This document shows positions 22,063-31,724 of a stretch of DNA of 64,000 nt, one piece after another (the stretch's first letter is position 1; each line of letters starts with the position of its first letter). Origin of the DNA: Pogostemon cablin (lineage: Eukaryota > Streptophyta > Magnoliopsida > Lamiales > Lamiaceae); contig CM042957.1 in assembly GCA_023678885.1 (NCBI GenBank), positions 945,648 through 1,009,647 of the forward strand. The letters are read 5' to 3'. A program made the translations under genes and the position numbers. The notes below the pieces were generated by a model, which had not been told where the DNA came from, did not search any database, and was given only the letters and a program-made list of their open reading frames with translations.

Positions 22063-23335
22063 GCCCTCAGGGCATAGCTCAAGTGGTAGAGGGGAGGGTT
22101 GGAAAGACCTTCCAACTGAGCTTGGTTGATGTAGGGTGGGGGTTCGAATCCTTCCTTTGGCATGGATTTGGCCCCTTGCAATTATAAATTAAACAGTGAG
22201 CCCTCTGTATAAGCCACTTGAGGCACATCCTGCGATTTACCTTCTCCATTAAACAGTGAGCCCTCTGTATAAGCCACTTGAGGCACATCCTGCGATTTAC
22301 CTTCTCCACCAATCCCAGGGGTAGGGTACACCATAAATAATTTCTTTGGCTTAATAATTTCTTTGTATAAGCCACTTGAGAAACATCTTGCGATTTACCT
22401 TCTCCACCAATCCCAGGGGTAGGGTACACCATAAATAATTTCTTTGTATAAGTCACTTGAGACACATCTTGAGGCACATCCTGCGATTTACCTTCTCCAC
22501 CAATCCCAGGGGTAGGGTACACCATAAATAATTTCTTTGTATAAGCCACTTGAGAAACATCCTGCGATTTACCTTCTCCACCAATCCCAGGGGTAGGGTA
22601 CACCATAAATAATTTCTTTGTATAAGTCACTTGAGACACATCCTGCGATTTACTTTCTCCACCAATCCCCAGGGGTAGGGTACACCATAAATAATTTCTT
22701 TGTATAAGCCACTTGAGACACATCCTGCGATTTACCTTCTCCATTAAACAGTGAGCCCTCTGTATAAGCCACTTGAGGCACATCCTGCGATTTACCTTCT
22801 CCACCAATCCCAGGGGTAGGGTACACCATAAATAATTTCTTTGGCTTAATAATTTCTTTGTATAAGCCACTTGAGAAACATCTTGCGATTTACCTTCTCC
22901 ACCAATCCCAGGGGTAGGGTACACCATAAATAATTTCTTTGTATAAGTCACTTGAGACACATCTTGAGGCACATCCTGCGATTTACCTTCTCCACCAATC
23001 CCAGGGGTAGGGTACACCATAAATAATTTCTTTGTATAAGCCACTTGAGAAACATCCTGCGATTTACCTTCTCCACCAATCCCAGGGGTAGGGTACACCA
23101 TAAATAATTTCTTTGTATAAGTCACTTGAGACACATACTGCGATTTACTTTCTCCACCAATCCCCAGGGGTAGGGTACACCATAAATAATTTCTTTGTAT
23201 AAGCCACTTGAGACACATCCTGCGATTTACCTTATCCACCAATCCCCAGGGGTAGGGTACACCATAAATAATTTCTTTCTGTATAAGCTACTTGAAACAC
23301 ATTCTGGGCAGGGGTCCCTACTAGTGGGGTACACC
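22063..23335 (+). mobile_element. tRNA-derived SINE with an expanded tail minisatellite
   Basis: The 5' end carries a pol III tRNA-like promoter: box A TAGCTCAAGTGG (22075-22086) and box B GGTTCGAATCC (22141-22151). The body runs into ~12 tandem units of ~80-95 bp, each with CCACTTGAG…CATCCTGCGATTTACC…CAGGGGTAGGGTACACC. A higher-order copy of ~495 bp is repeated (22251 and 22746 start the same block). The 15-bp direct repeat ATAAATAATTTCTTA lies on both sides (22048-22062 and 23336-23350), a target-site duplication. A long open frame on the minus strand is only a reading of the repeats. Confidence 0.8.
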
Positions 23336-23733
23336 ATAAATAATTTCTTAATACAGTTAAAAAATATTTTGGTACATTTTATTTGATGTGTATGATTTTT
23401 GCTATCCCACCAAATCATTTAATGCGCCATTTATTACTCCGTGCTATTATTTTTTATAAAATGTTATCCACCACATAAATTGTAATTAGAAATATAATAA
23501 ATATCAAGTATAAGTACAACCTAATAAGACAAAAGAATAGCATTGACAATTTTATTGTATACAAAATGCTGCTAAAATTTATTTATGCAATAAATAAATT
23601 GCAATTAAGATAAACTAATATGAAAGGAATAGAAAGAGTTACATCCAACTTGTATTAATTAAAACCCATCATCTATATTGTGGAACATTTGGCACATGCC
23701 AGCTTATTTGTTATTATTGGATAGGATTGGAAT

Positions 23734-24163
23734 TAGGATGGCAACTAACGAGTTGGGTTTTGTGTCGACACGATACTGATACATACGATAAGGGCAAACT
23801 CAAACACGATACGATAAGAATTCGTTCCAACATGATACGAACACGAAAAATAATGGGTTGACACGACACGATAACAACACGATAAAAAAATAAAAAATAC
23901 TAATAAAAATAAATAAAAGATTCTTAGTAAATATATTTTAAAATTATTTATAAGTATTTTTATCATATATTTATCTAATTTTATATTTATATTGAGTTGT
24001 TACTATTAATGGGTTGTTAACGAGTTAATGGGTAACCTGTTAATATTAATCGTTCGTGTCCTTATTGGGTTGACACGATAACAACACGAATCCAATAAGG
24101 CCAAACACTAACCCGCAATTATCGTGTCGTGTTATTGTGTCGTGTCGGGGATTGCCACCCCTA
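23734..24163. mobile_element. hAT-type MITE with 8-bp target duplication
   Basis: Termini are TAGGATGGCAAC… and …ATTGCCACCCCTA, imperfect inverted repeats of the TAGGGGTGGCAA kind. The 8-bp direct repeat ATTGGAAT flanks it exactly (23726-23733 and 24164-24171). The interior repeats ACACGATA/GTGTCGTG motifs and has no ORF. Confidence 0.8.
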
Positions 24164-24874
24164 ATTGGAATTATTAAAATTACAGATATTACTATCTACT
24201 AATCTATAAAAATAGAGTGAGACACTTGTGCACCCGGGCGCACGGAGCACATTTCATGCCCATTTACAATTTAAACCCCTAGCAATACATAGGTTTAAAT
24301 AGGATTGGAGGGGAGGGTTGTGTTCGCATGGGGACACGGAGAATCTTTCCGTGTCCCCGGGCGCACAGGAGCTTTTGCCATAAAAATATATCCGTAAAAA
24401 AAAAAACTGTAAAAATATATATCATATTATGAAATTCTATTTTATCCGGCAAATATCACAGTTTATTAATATTTTATATGAGTGTATATTGGATGCATCC
24501 GTGTGCAAGGATGCACTCATATGTGTATGTCTATTTATTATATTTTGTATACATATTATTCTATTTTGTATACGTGTTTTTTAATAATTGTATATTTTTC
24601 ACATTAAGTTTTCATTAAAAAAAAACTAACTTACATATACCATGTGTATAACATTTTATTAAATATTATATATAATTTTTCATTAAAAAATTAACAATTA
24701 AATTGTATACATTTTTACCCTTAATTATATATATTCTTGTTTATATTTGTATATAGGTGCACCCTATCTTTAAGTGTATCATGGTGCACACAATAAATTG
24801 TCATTTTATATTTTTCAATTATGAAATTGGACCGTATGAAGGAATAAGAAATAAGAATATATACTCTTAATTAT
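24164..24874. other. Intergenic with a GC-rich hairpin
   Basis: Noncoding. At ~24332-24360 an 11-bp stem, GGGGACACGGA…TCCGTGTCCCC, forms a strong hairpin, and GGGCGCAC motifs near 24237 and 24359 look like direct copies. The rest is AT-rich. Confidence 0.45.
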
Positions 24875-25316
24875 TACTCCCTTCGTCCCATAATACTTTT
24901 CTCACTTTCTCATTTGTTTGTCCCACAAAACCTTTCACCCAAAAAAGGAAACATCACTTTATCCAACAACCTCAAAAGTTACTTTAATTTCAAATTTGTC
25001 ATACATTTTTTACACACATATCATTACTTTATACTTTTTTACTTATTACCTAAAATTCCCACTACCGCCGGCAGGCCAGCCGGGCCGCGAGCGCGGTGGG
25101 AACGGGCTTCCCAAAAAGCCGGCCCGGGCCGGGGTCAGCATATGACAAGGTTCGATGACTAATCGTCTAGATCATTGAAAAAGACGGGATTTTGACATAG
25201 TTTAAATACTTTTCGCGAAAAACAATACCCTCCAAAGTCAATATAATTGATCAAAAAGTGCAACTTTTCTTAAATAATGTGAAACAGTAAAAATGAAAAG
25301 TTTTCCGGATAGAGTA
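24875..25316. mobile_element. Stowaway-like MITE split by a GC-rich insert
   Basis: It starts TACTCCCTTCGTCCC and ends CCGGATAGAGTA. Arms match the copy at 39946-40234 (…CCCAAAAAAGGAAAC…ACCTAAAA…; …AATACCCT…AATCAAAA-type). About 160 bp with a strikingly GC-rich core (25067-25135, rich in GCCGGC/CCCGGGCC) sits between the arms and has no counterpart in the other copies. Confidence 0.55.
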
Positions 25317-25636
25317 TATTTTATAAGATGTAAAATGCTATAAAAATATTATAATAAGAAGAATTAGGATGTATTTACTATTTAGTTTATTTTTAAGATT
25401 CCTTTTACCTTTCCAATTTGCTGTATGTGATAATCTGTAAATTAACTTTATTGGATGATAAATGATTATCAGTAAATACTAATTATACTATATACATTAA
25501 TTAATAAAGTATTTATGTAATAATTATTTTGTGAAATATATATTGGTGGTTTTCATGAAAGAAAGTGAAAGCACATCTTCGGCTGTGGTGGTTTCTGTTG
25601 CTTACATTTCAGTCGACGTGGAAAGAGATGTCCAAA

Positions 25637-25853
25637 TTTATCCAAACAAAATAACATTATTTCTTTTTTAATTCACAAATTAAATTATGGAGTAATAATT
25701 ATATAGTATTACTAAGTTATATATAGTACTAGTATCATGTATCATAATAACTTTAAAGGAATTTGTAATTAATTAAAATAATTATCCTCCCAAAAAATAC
25801 TAACATAATTTATAAATTCAATTATTTTATTTTTTTATAAATATACAAGTTTA
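25637..25853. repeat. Direct repeat, left copy (2100-bp offset)
   Basis: A ~217-bp block starting TTTATCCAAACAAAATAACA recurs, ~95% alike by eye, at 27737-27952, exactly 2100 bp downstream. Confidence 0.85.
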
Positions 25854-25879
25854 GAATTAACTCTAAGGATATAATTAAT

Positions 25880-26150
25880 TCACCCCTTGTAGTTTAGGCT
25901 ATATTTGACCACCCATAGGGTTTATGATATAATGATAATTTCACCTTGTGGTATAGAGTATATTTCACCTTTAGAGTTTATGATTTATGGTATAATTGTA
26001 ACTTCACCCTTAGGATTTAATGTATAATTATAATTTCGCCCTATGATTTAAGGTTTATTTAAGGGTTGAAATATAATTGTAATTTCATCCTTGTGGTTTA
26101 GGATATATTTTATCTCTTGAATTTAGAGTATAATGATCTTTAAGTACAGT
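25880..26150. repeat. Degenerate tandem repeat
   Basis: Four to five diverged copies of a ~55-60-bp unit that alternates TTTCACC(C)T(T)…GG(G)TTTA and GATATAAT-GTAATTTCACCC. Noncoding. Confidence 0.6.
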
Positions 26151-26347
26151 ACATTTAAAAAAAACAAAGACAAAAACATAAATAAAAAACAATATTAATG
26201 AAATAGGGAAAATAAATTAACAATGGTGGAGACCACAGTTTCCACCCAAGTTGCTATCTTCTTTTTACTCATATTTATTTAATATGATTATATTATATTT
26301 ATTTGAAATTTAAGTAGTAATTTTATAATTTTATTTAAAAAATTGAC

Positions 26348-26618
26348 AAATTCTCTTGTGAGATATTACATATGTGAGACAGTTTGTGATATGTGTTAAA
26401 ATATGCGTATTATATAGATAAAGTATGCTTAATGGTTGTTAAAGTATGTTTTCTAAAATATGATAAATAATGAATTAAAGTATGATTTTAGAGTGTTATA
26501 GTATGATTCATTATTGACATGCTTTAACTATAAATAAGCATATTTTACCTATATAATAAGCATACTTTTAGTAATGGGTCAACCCGTCTCACTAAAAACC
26601 CGTCTCACAAAAGAGTTT
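26348..26618. mobile_element. TIR element rich in AAAGTATG motifs, copy 1
   Basis: The left end AAATTCTCTTGTGAGA and the right end (inverted AAACTCTTTTGTGAGAC) form terminal inverted repeats. The interior alternates AAAGTATG and CATACTTT, so it can fold on itself. A longer related copy is at 59180-59696. Confidence 0.55.
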
Positions 26619-27597
26619 CTCTAAAAAAATAATATAATCACTAAAAATATAAAATATATAAAAATAAAATTGTATTTAGTAAATTACTATATAATGTTTT
26701 AAAATTTAAATATTAACTTAATCACTAAATAAATAAATAAACAATAAATGGAATGGGTGTATGAGACAGGTACGGGTACCATAATAAATTTTTAAAATGA
26801 GACGGGTACATGTACAAGTACGAGTAGTTATTTTTTAATCTGATACGGATATCCAAAATAAGCTATTGCACATTTTTATTTATGTTCAATTTTAACCGCA
26901 AATAATATAGTGGTTTGCTCAATTGAACTTTCTTTCTTTTTTTAGGTGAATAGATTATCTAATGTAAAAGTTTATCTAATGTAACAGTGCATTGACATAT
27001 TTTTCTGGATAATTGGTTGCATGTTTAACTTTTTTTTCCATGTTCTTATCAACAATTGCTAAATAGAAAAGGAGAATTATCCATACAAACATTCTATATG
27101 ATGTTGATTATATTCTTTAAAATAAATTATTTTGTTTAATTTGTGTTGAATCTGCATCATGATTATCATTGTAAGGAATTAGCAAATGTTGCAAGTCACT
27201 TTGCATAAGCATACATGACATATTTAATGTTTGTCAAATACAGTTATTTTAATTTGAATTGTTCTAATTATTTAATGTTGCAATTCAAATTATTTTAATT
27301 CAAATACAATCTTGATAATTGATGATCTGAAAATTCGGCATGTAGATATTGAATTGTGGAGACAAGCGTATGAACCTATCCTTACTTATTATTTTTTTCA
27401 TCATTTATGTTAATGCTTTCCATGGCCAATGTTATCCTGCAAGGAATCCGAAATTGCAAAATTCTCACAATTAATTATAAAAAAAATAAAATCAAGCTTT
27501 CTAATATTTAATTGTAACAAAAAAAGAAACCAAGAGGAAAGAAAATAAGATGTAAAAAGAAACATACGTTGAATTGTTCTAAAAAAAATTACAAAAT

Positions 27598-27631
<34 letters not shown>

Positions 27632-27706
27632 CCTTGCATTCAAAGAAAATTCTATTGACCTTATAAGAAAAGAAATTGTATATATATAAATATTTTAGAA
27701 ATTTCT
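26619..27706. other. AT-rich DNA, probably Helitron body
   Basis: No coding sequence. A (TA)n microsatellite lies at ~27600-27628. The region precedes a Helitron 3' terminus and may be its interior, but I could not place the 5' end. Confidence 0.35.
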
Positions 27707-27736
27707 CCGTTCGCGCAACGCACGGGTAAATACTAG
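27707..27736 (+). mobile_element. Helitron 3' terminus
   Basis: An imperfect GC hairpin (CCGTTCGCGCAACGCACGG) is followed by GTAAATA and CTAG, then a T, the typical plant Helitron end. The 5' TC end was not identified. Confidence 0.65.
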
Positions 27737-27952
27737 TTTATCCAAACAAAATAACATTTTTCCTTTTTTAATTCACAAATTAAATTATGGAGAAATAATT
27801 ATATAGTATTACTAAGTTATATATAGTACTAGTATCATATATCATAATAACTTTAAAGGAAATTGTAATTAACTAAAATAATTATCCTCCCAAAAAATAC
27901 TAACATAATTTATAAATTCAATTATTTTATTTTTTATAAATATACGAGTTTA
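27737..27952. repeat. Direct repeat, right copy (2100-bp offset)
   Basis: Copy of 25637-25853. It begins at the first base after the Helitron CTAG terminus. Confidence 0.85.
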
Positions 27953-28534
27953 TATTTAATTATTAATATATATATATATATATTTGTAATTTATAATATT
28001 TATTAAATAATAAAATATTTTATTCTCAAAATAAGTTTGTTATAACCATCATGTAATTTACACTTTATTATCCCATCTCGCACTTCACATTTTCCGTTTT
28101 AGTTTGTCTCAAATTTAAATTAATACTTTCATAAAAGAAAAAAGTAATTAACTAATATCCACTTAACATAATTTAATTTCAAACTTTTCATCACTTTTTT
28201 AACGTAAATAACACACTTTATTATTTTTTTATTATCAAAAAATATATCGTACTTTCCCAATCAAAAAGTGATTTTTCTAATTCCGAATTTGGAAAGGAGA
28301 GAGAAACCCATGTTAAAAAAGAAAATTGGTTAAAAGAAAGGGGTATGAAAGGAAAAAGAAAAAACGTTTACGAATAGTAATTTTATTACAGCGAACACCG
28401 CTTTTTCAGTAACTTACAATATATAAAAGCGTGGAAGGTTTCTATCGAAATGTTCCCCTCATCCATCCTCTCTCTAGGGTTTTGAACTCTCTCTCTATAC
28501 TCGCCCAAATCTTGTTCATCTGCAAATATCAATC
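27953..28534. other. Promoter side of the NAC-alpha gene
   Basis: It holds a (TA)n run at ~27966-27985 and a degenerate MITE-like stretch (28060-28280, with CCCATCTCGCACTTCACATTTT-type sequence). The leader with CT repeats runs up to the ATG at 28535. No gene is seen. Confidence 0.4.
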
Positions 28535-30425
28535 ATGACTCAATCTCAAGAAGAATTATTGGCCGCCCATCTCGAGCAGCAGAAGATTGATGTGAGTTAT
28601 CTTTCTTCTCTCTCTCTTTAAAATAGAAGATATTTTAGATGCAAGGTTGAGCATTGCTTTTGGGACTTTGAATTGTATGTATGTCGGTCCGGATTGAGTT
28701 CATAACTTTCTGAGATTATCAGCTTTCGACTTTTTGTTAAGAGAGTTAAGACGGGCAAGGCTGGCGTTTGAATTAACGCTCGTAGATTTTATTTTTTTTC
28801 TTTTTTTCAATTTTTATAGTGAATCTGTGTTTTAAAAATGACTCATGGATCGATTTAGGTTCTCAAAATTTTTTATGCCTATGACATGATTCTGTAATAA
28901 CTCATACATTTAGTTATATCTCTACTTTCTACTGTCGGTAGAATAGGAAAAGAACCAGAGGACAAATATGGAGAAGTGAATGCGCATCTTGGTAAAGTGT
29001 AAATTAATCATGTGTCAGAATTATTTGTTTTAAGTCTCAAAGGATTAGATAAATATGGACTTTTATTTGCTTTAATTCTTTTTTAACCTTCTGTATCTCT
29101 GATCTAATATTTTGAATTCAATTAGCTTATCACGAATATTCCGAGCATATAAATATCTTGAGTTCCATTTGGGTGTGTGTGTTTGGAATGAGGTTAAGCA
29201 ATATAGGGAAAACTTAGAAATACTACTTGTACTCTTGAGATTAAGACAAGGGATTTGATTGTTGAAAAATGAAAAATCATCTGTATTACTTGGTTGTTTA
29301 TTAATTATGCTATTGCTTGCAGAATGACGAACCCTTGGTTGAGGACGAAGATGACGACGATGATGATGAGGATGAAGAAGGAGATGAAGATGAGGCTGAA
29401 GGTACGTGTCCACCCTCGAGTCTACTGTTATTTCCATTATTTTTGCAATATTTACTTTTCACTATACACTTTTCTCTTCAACAAGAAAGTGCTTTGCCTT
29501 TAAATATGTAACCTAAGACAGCACTTGGATACTTCGAATGTCCGTGTGTTGGTTCATGAGTTCTGAAATCTTTGGGGGCATCATATATGCTTTAGAGAAT
29601 ATGAATATCTTGGAAAGCCAGCTGTATAATTATTTTTTTTATCTTCTGATGTGTTACTCTTTTTTATCCGGGCTTACTCTGTTTCTCAAGGATGAAGAAA
29701 GAGAATGCAGTTTCAAGTTCAGCGATCTTCAAACTTATCTGTAATTTTAATTTTATGATGTCAGTTTGTTGAGTAAAAATGCACAGTTATTATCAGTCAA
29801 GTTAAAATAGATATAATATACATGTTTGAGGAGAATAATAACTAGAACTTTAACCAATTGGCACTTATTACTTTGTCAGGACAAGAAGATGGCACTGGTA
29901 GGTCAAAGCAGAGCCGAAGTGAAAAGAAAAGTAGAAAGGCAATGCTAAAGCTTGGAATGAAGCCCATTCCAGGGGTTAGCCGAGTAACTGTTAAGAAGAG
30001 CAAGAATGTTCGTTTCCCCCCTACTTTTTGTTAAATTTAGTCACAGTCTTCTGCTAAGGTTGCGTTTGCTTGACATATTATTCCAATTTCAGATCCTGTT
30101 TGTCATCTCAAAGCCTGATGTCTTCAAGAGCCCGAATTCTGATACATACGTTGTCTTTGGAGAGGCAAAGATTGAGGACTTGAGTTCACAATTGCAGACT
30201 CAAGCTGCCGAGCAGTTCAAGGCTCCTAATGCTGGTCATGTTGCACCAAAGGCGGAACCAACAATTATACCTCAAGATGACGAAGAGGTAGACGAGGAGG
30301 GTGTTGAGCCTAAGGACATAGAGCTTGTGATGACTCAAGCTGGGGTTTCAAGAGCCAGGGCTTGCAAAGCCCTCAAGGATGCGGAAGGAGATATTGTCAC
30401 TGCAATTATGGAGCTCACAAACTAG
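28535..30425 (+). CDS. Nascent polypeptide-associated complex subunit alpha-like protein
   Basis: Four exons, 28535-28591, 29323-29401, 29880-30007 and 30093-30425, give 198 residues, the usual plant NAC-alpha size. The protein pairs with NAC-beta (BTF3) at the ribosome exit tunnel and shields new chains from wrong targeting. Order: short N-terminus MTQSQEELLAAHLEQQKID; a very acidic stretch of Asp/Glu (~res 25-45); the NAC domain with SRSEKKSRKAMLKLGMKPIP, VSRVTVKKSKNI and FVISKPDVFKSPNSDTYVVF; a second acidic linker; and a C-terminal UBA domain (DIELVMTQAGVSRARACKAL). All splice sites are GT-AG. The gene converges with the RING-H2 gene, with ~440 bp between stop codons. Confidence 0.95.
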
Positions 30426-30866
30426 AGAATGTTCAATGTTTGCTTTTCGGGTTGTAGGGGCGCATTTTTCTTATATCCCGGGATGTTGAATACTTTGCTT
30501 TGTTTTAAGTTTTTGATTGCTTATGTGTAACTGTATGGTGCTTCCTGCTTGATGTTTTCAAAATGGATCCTGTTATAATGTTATCAATTTTGCATCTCCT
30601 ACCCATTTTCCAAATGCTCGATCTTGTCAGATATTTGTGTCGACATTGCAGATGGATCATAGATTTCTTGTGATAAAGCCAACGAAAAAAAAGAGAAGCT
30701 TAGGTACCGTTTGGTTGGGGTACGAAGGATACAGTAATAGAAGTCCATCGGTTAGCAGATCCACGGCATGATCGTTCTTTATTCATTCATATGGACAAAA
30801 TACATTATGATAGCAAACACATTAATATTCATAAGGCCAATTTGAGTCATGTTAGTATTCAAAAGG

Positions 30867-31724
30867 CTAATTTGAGTACTCGGCGTGGTGGTGATCTTGA
30901 TGGTAGGGAATGGCCCTAGGTTCGACTATTTTTCTGCGGGTAGCATTCGAACTAGACGAACCGAAGGGCCACAAGAAAGACCATCGCCTCCGCATGCCCT
31001 GGTTCAAGGTCCTGTCCCCTCTTAATCGGTTCCTGCTCCGGTTTCTATTGTGATCCCTTGAGCTAGAACCATGGCAATCATCCATCCTCTGTTGACTTGA
31101 TAACTGCTGTCTGCAAACAGGGCACGAACTACGCTGTTCTAGCCATGGGACGATGCAATCCGAGTGATATAAATGCTTGCAAGGAAGCTGCCTCACTACA
31201 GAACCCAATTCAAATCTTTCTTTACAAACAGCACAGGTGGAATTAGCACGAACGTGCTTCTTAGAAACCTTGATAGTTGGCAAGGCATCAATCAAGGATC
31301 TTGAAGCTGGTGGAGGTGCACGCTGATTACCACGAGTAAAATGTTCGAAAAACTCTTCCACCCCAGGCCCGATGAAGTAGTCTCCCCCGTTCTCTCGTCT
31401 AAATCCTAGAGTTTCATTAAGAAACTCCAAGAGCCCACCACTGCCAGGCAGTCTCACAGGCATATCTCCGCTAAACACGAGGAACGAACTCCATGAATTG
31501 CCCTGAAGAGGGCCGTGCTCAGATATGTTGCTTCTAACAGCCATCTGCTGCCTAAGAAAATTTGTGATTGATTCCATGAACCTCGGTCGTTCACCATAAG
31601 TCGTGCTCATTACATCTCCGAGCTCTTGAATGAATCCTCCCCCACAGTTGGCACATCCTGCATTTCGCCTTCCAAGAGTTACCCTACAGTTATAACACCA
31701 GTGAGTGCCTCTGTTGCCCGCCAT
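30867..31724 (-). CDS. RING-H2 E3 ubiquitin ligase with N-terminal zinc ribbon
   Basis: Intronless coding region of 285 residues. The N-terminus has the four-Cys ribbon of plant RING1/RDUF-type ligases (CYNC…CANCGGGF, res ~10-30). The middle is a DUF1117-like or linker region. The RING-H2 finger at ~res 165-206 is complete: CAVC, CKHLYHSDC and CPVC give the C3H2C3 ligands. A basic C-terminus ends in a His-rich tail. The protein should carry out the last step of ubiquitin transfer; substrate and pathway cannot be read from sequence. The leader is interrupted, with a probable 5' UTR exon near 32300-32450 on the minus strand. RING1, BRH2-like or RHC1A-like names would all be possible, so I give no symbol. 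Confidence 0.9.
   Translation of the reverse strand: MAGNRGTHWCYNCRVTLGRRNAGCANCGGGFIQELGDVMSTTYGERPRFMESITNFLRQQMAVRSNISEHGPLQGNSWSSFLVFSGDMPVRLPGSGGLLEFLNETLGFRRENGGDYFIGPGVEEFFEHFTRGNQRAPPPASRSLIDALPTIKVSKKHVRANSTCAVCKERFELGSVVRQLPCKHLYHSDCIVPWLEQRSSCPVCRQQLSSQQRMDDCHGSSSRDHNRNRSRNRLRGDRTLNQGMRRRWSFLWPFGSSSSNATRRKIVEPRAIPYHQDHHHAEYSN

Noticed and set aside
22071..22155. tRNA gene
   Set aside because: Boxes A and B are present, but the arms do not fold as a cloverleaf and the sequence continues into a SINE body with a target duplication.
22079..23242. Open frame of 387 codons on the minus strand with a repeated peptide
   Set aside because: It is a reading of the noncoding SINE-tail minisatellite, whose units happen to lack stops in this frame; no domain or splice context supports it.
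24914..25162. Two overlapping open frames
   Set aside because: They lie inside the Stowaway element and its GC-rich insert.
27600..27628. Origin or regulatory (TA)n site
   Set aside because: Simple microsatellite; nothing ties it to a function.
25637..27952. LTR retrotransposon with 216-bp LTRs
   Set aside because: The repeats do not start TG or end CA, there is no primer-binding site or polypurine tract, and the right copy starts at a Helitron terminus.
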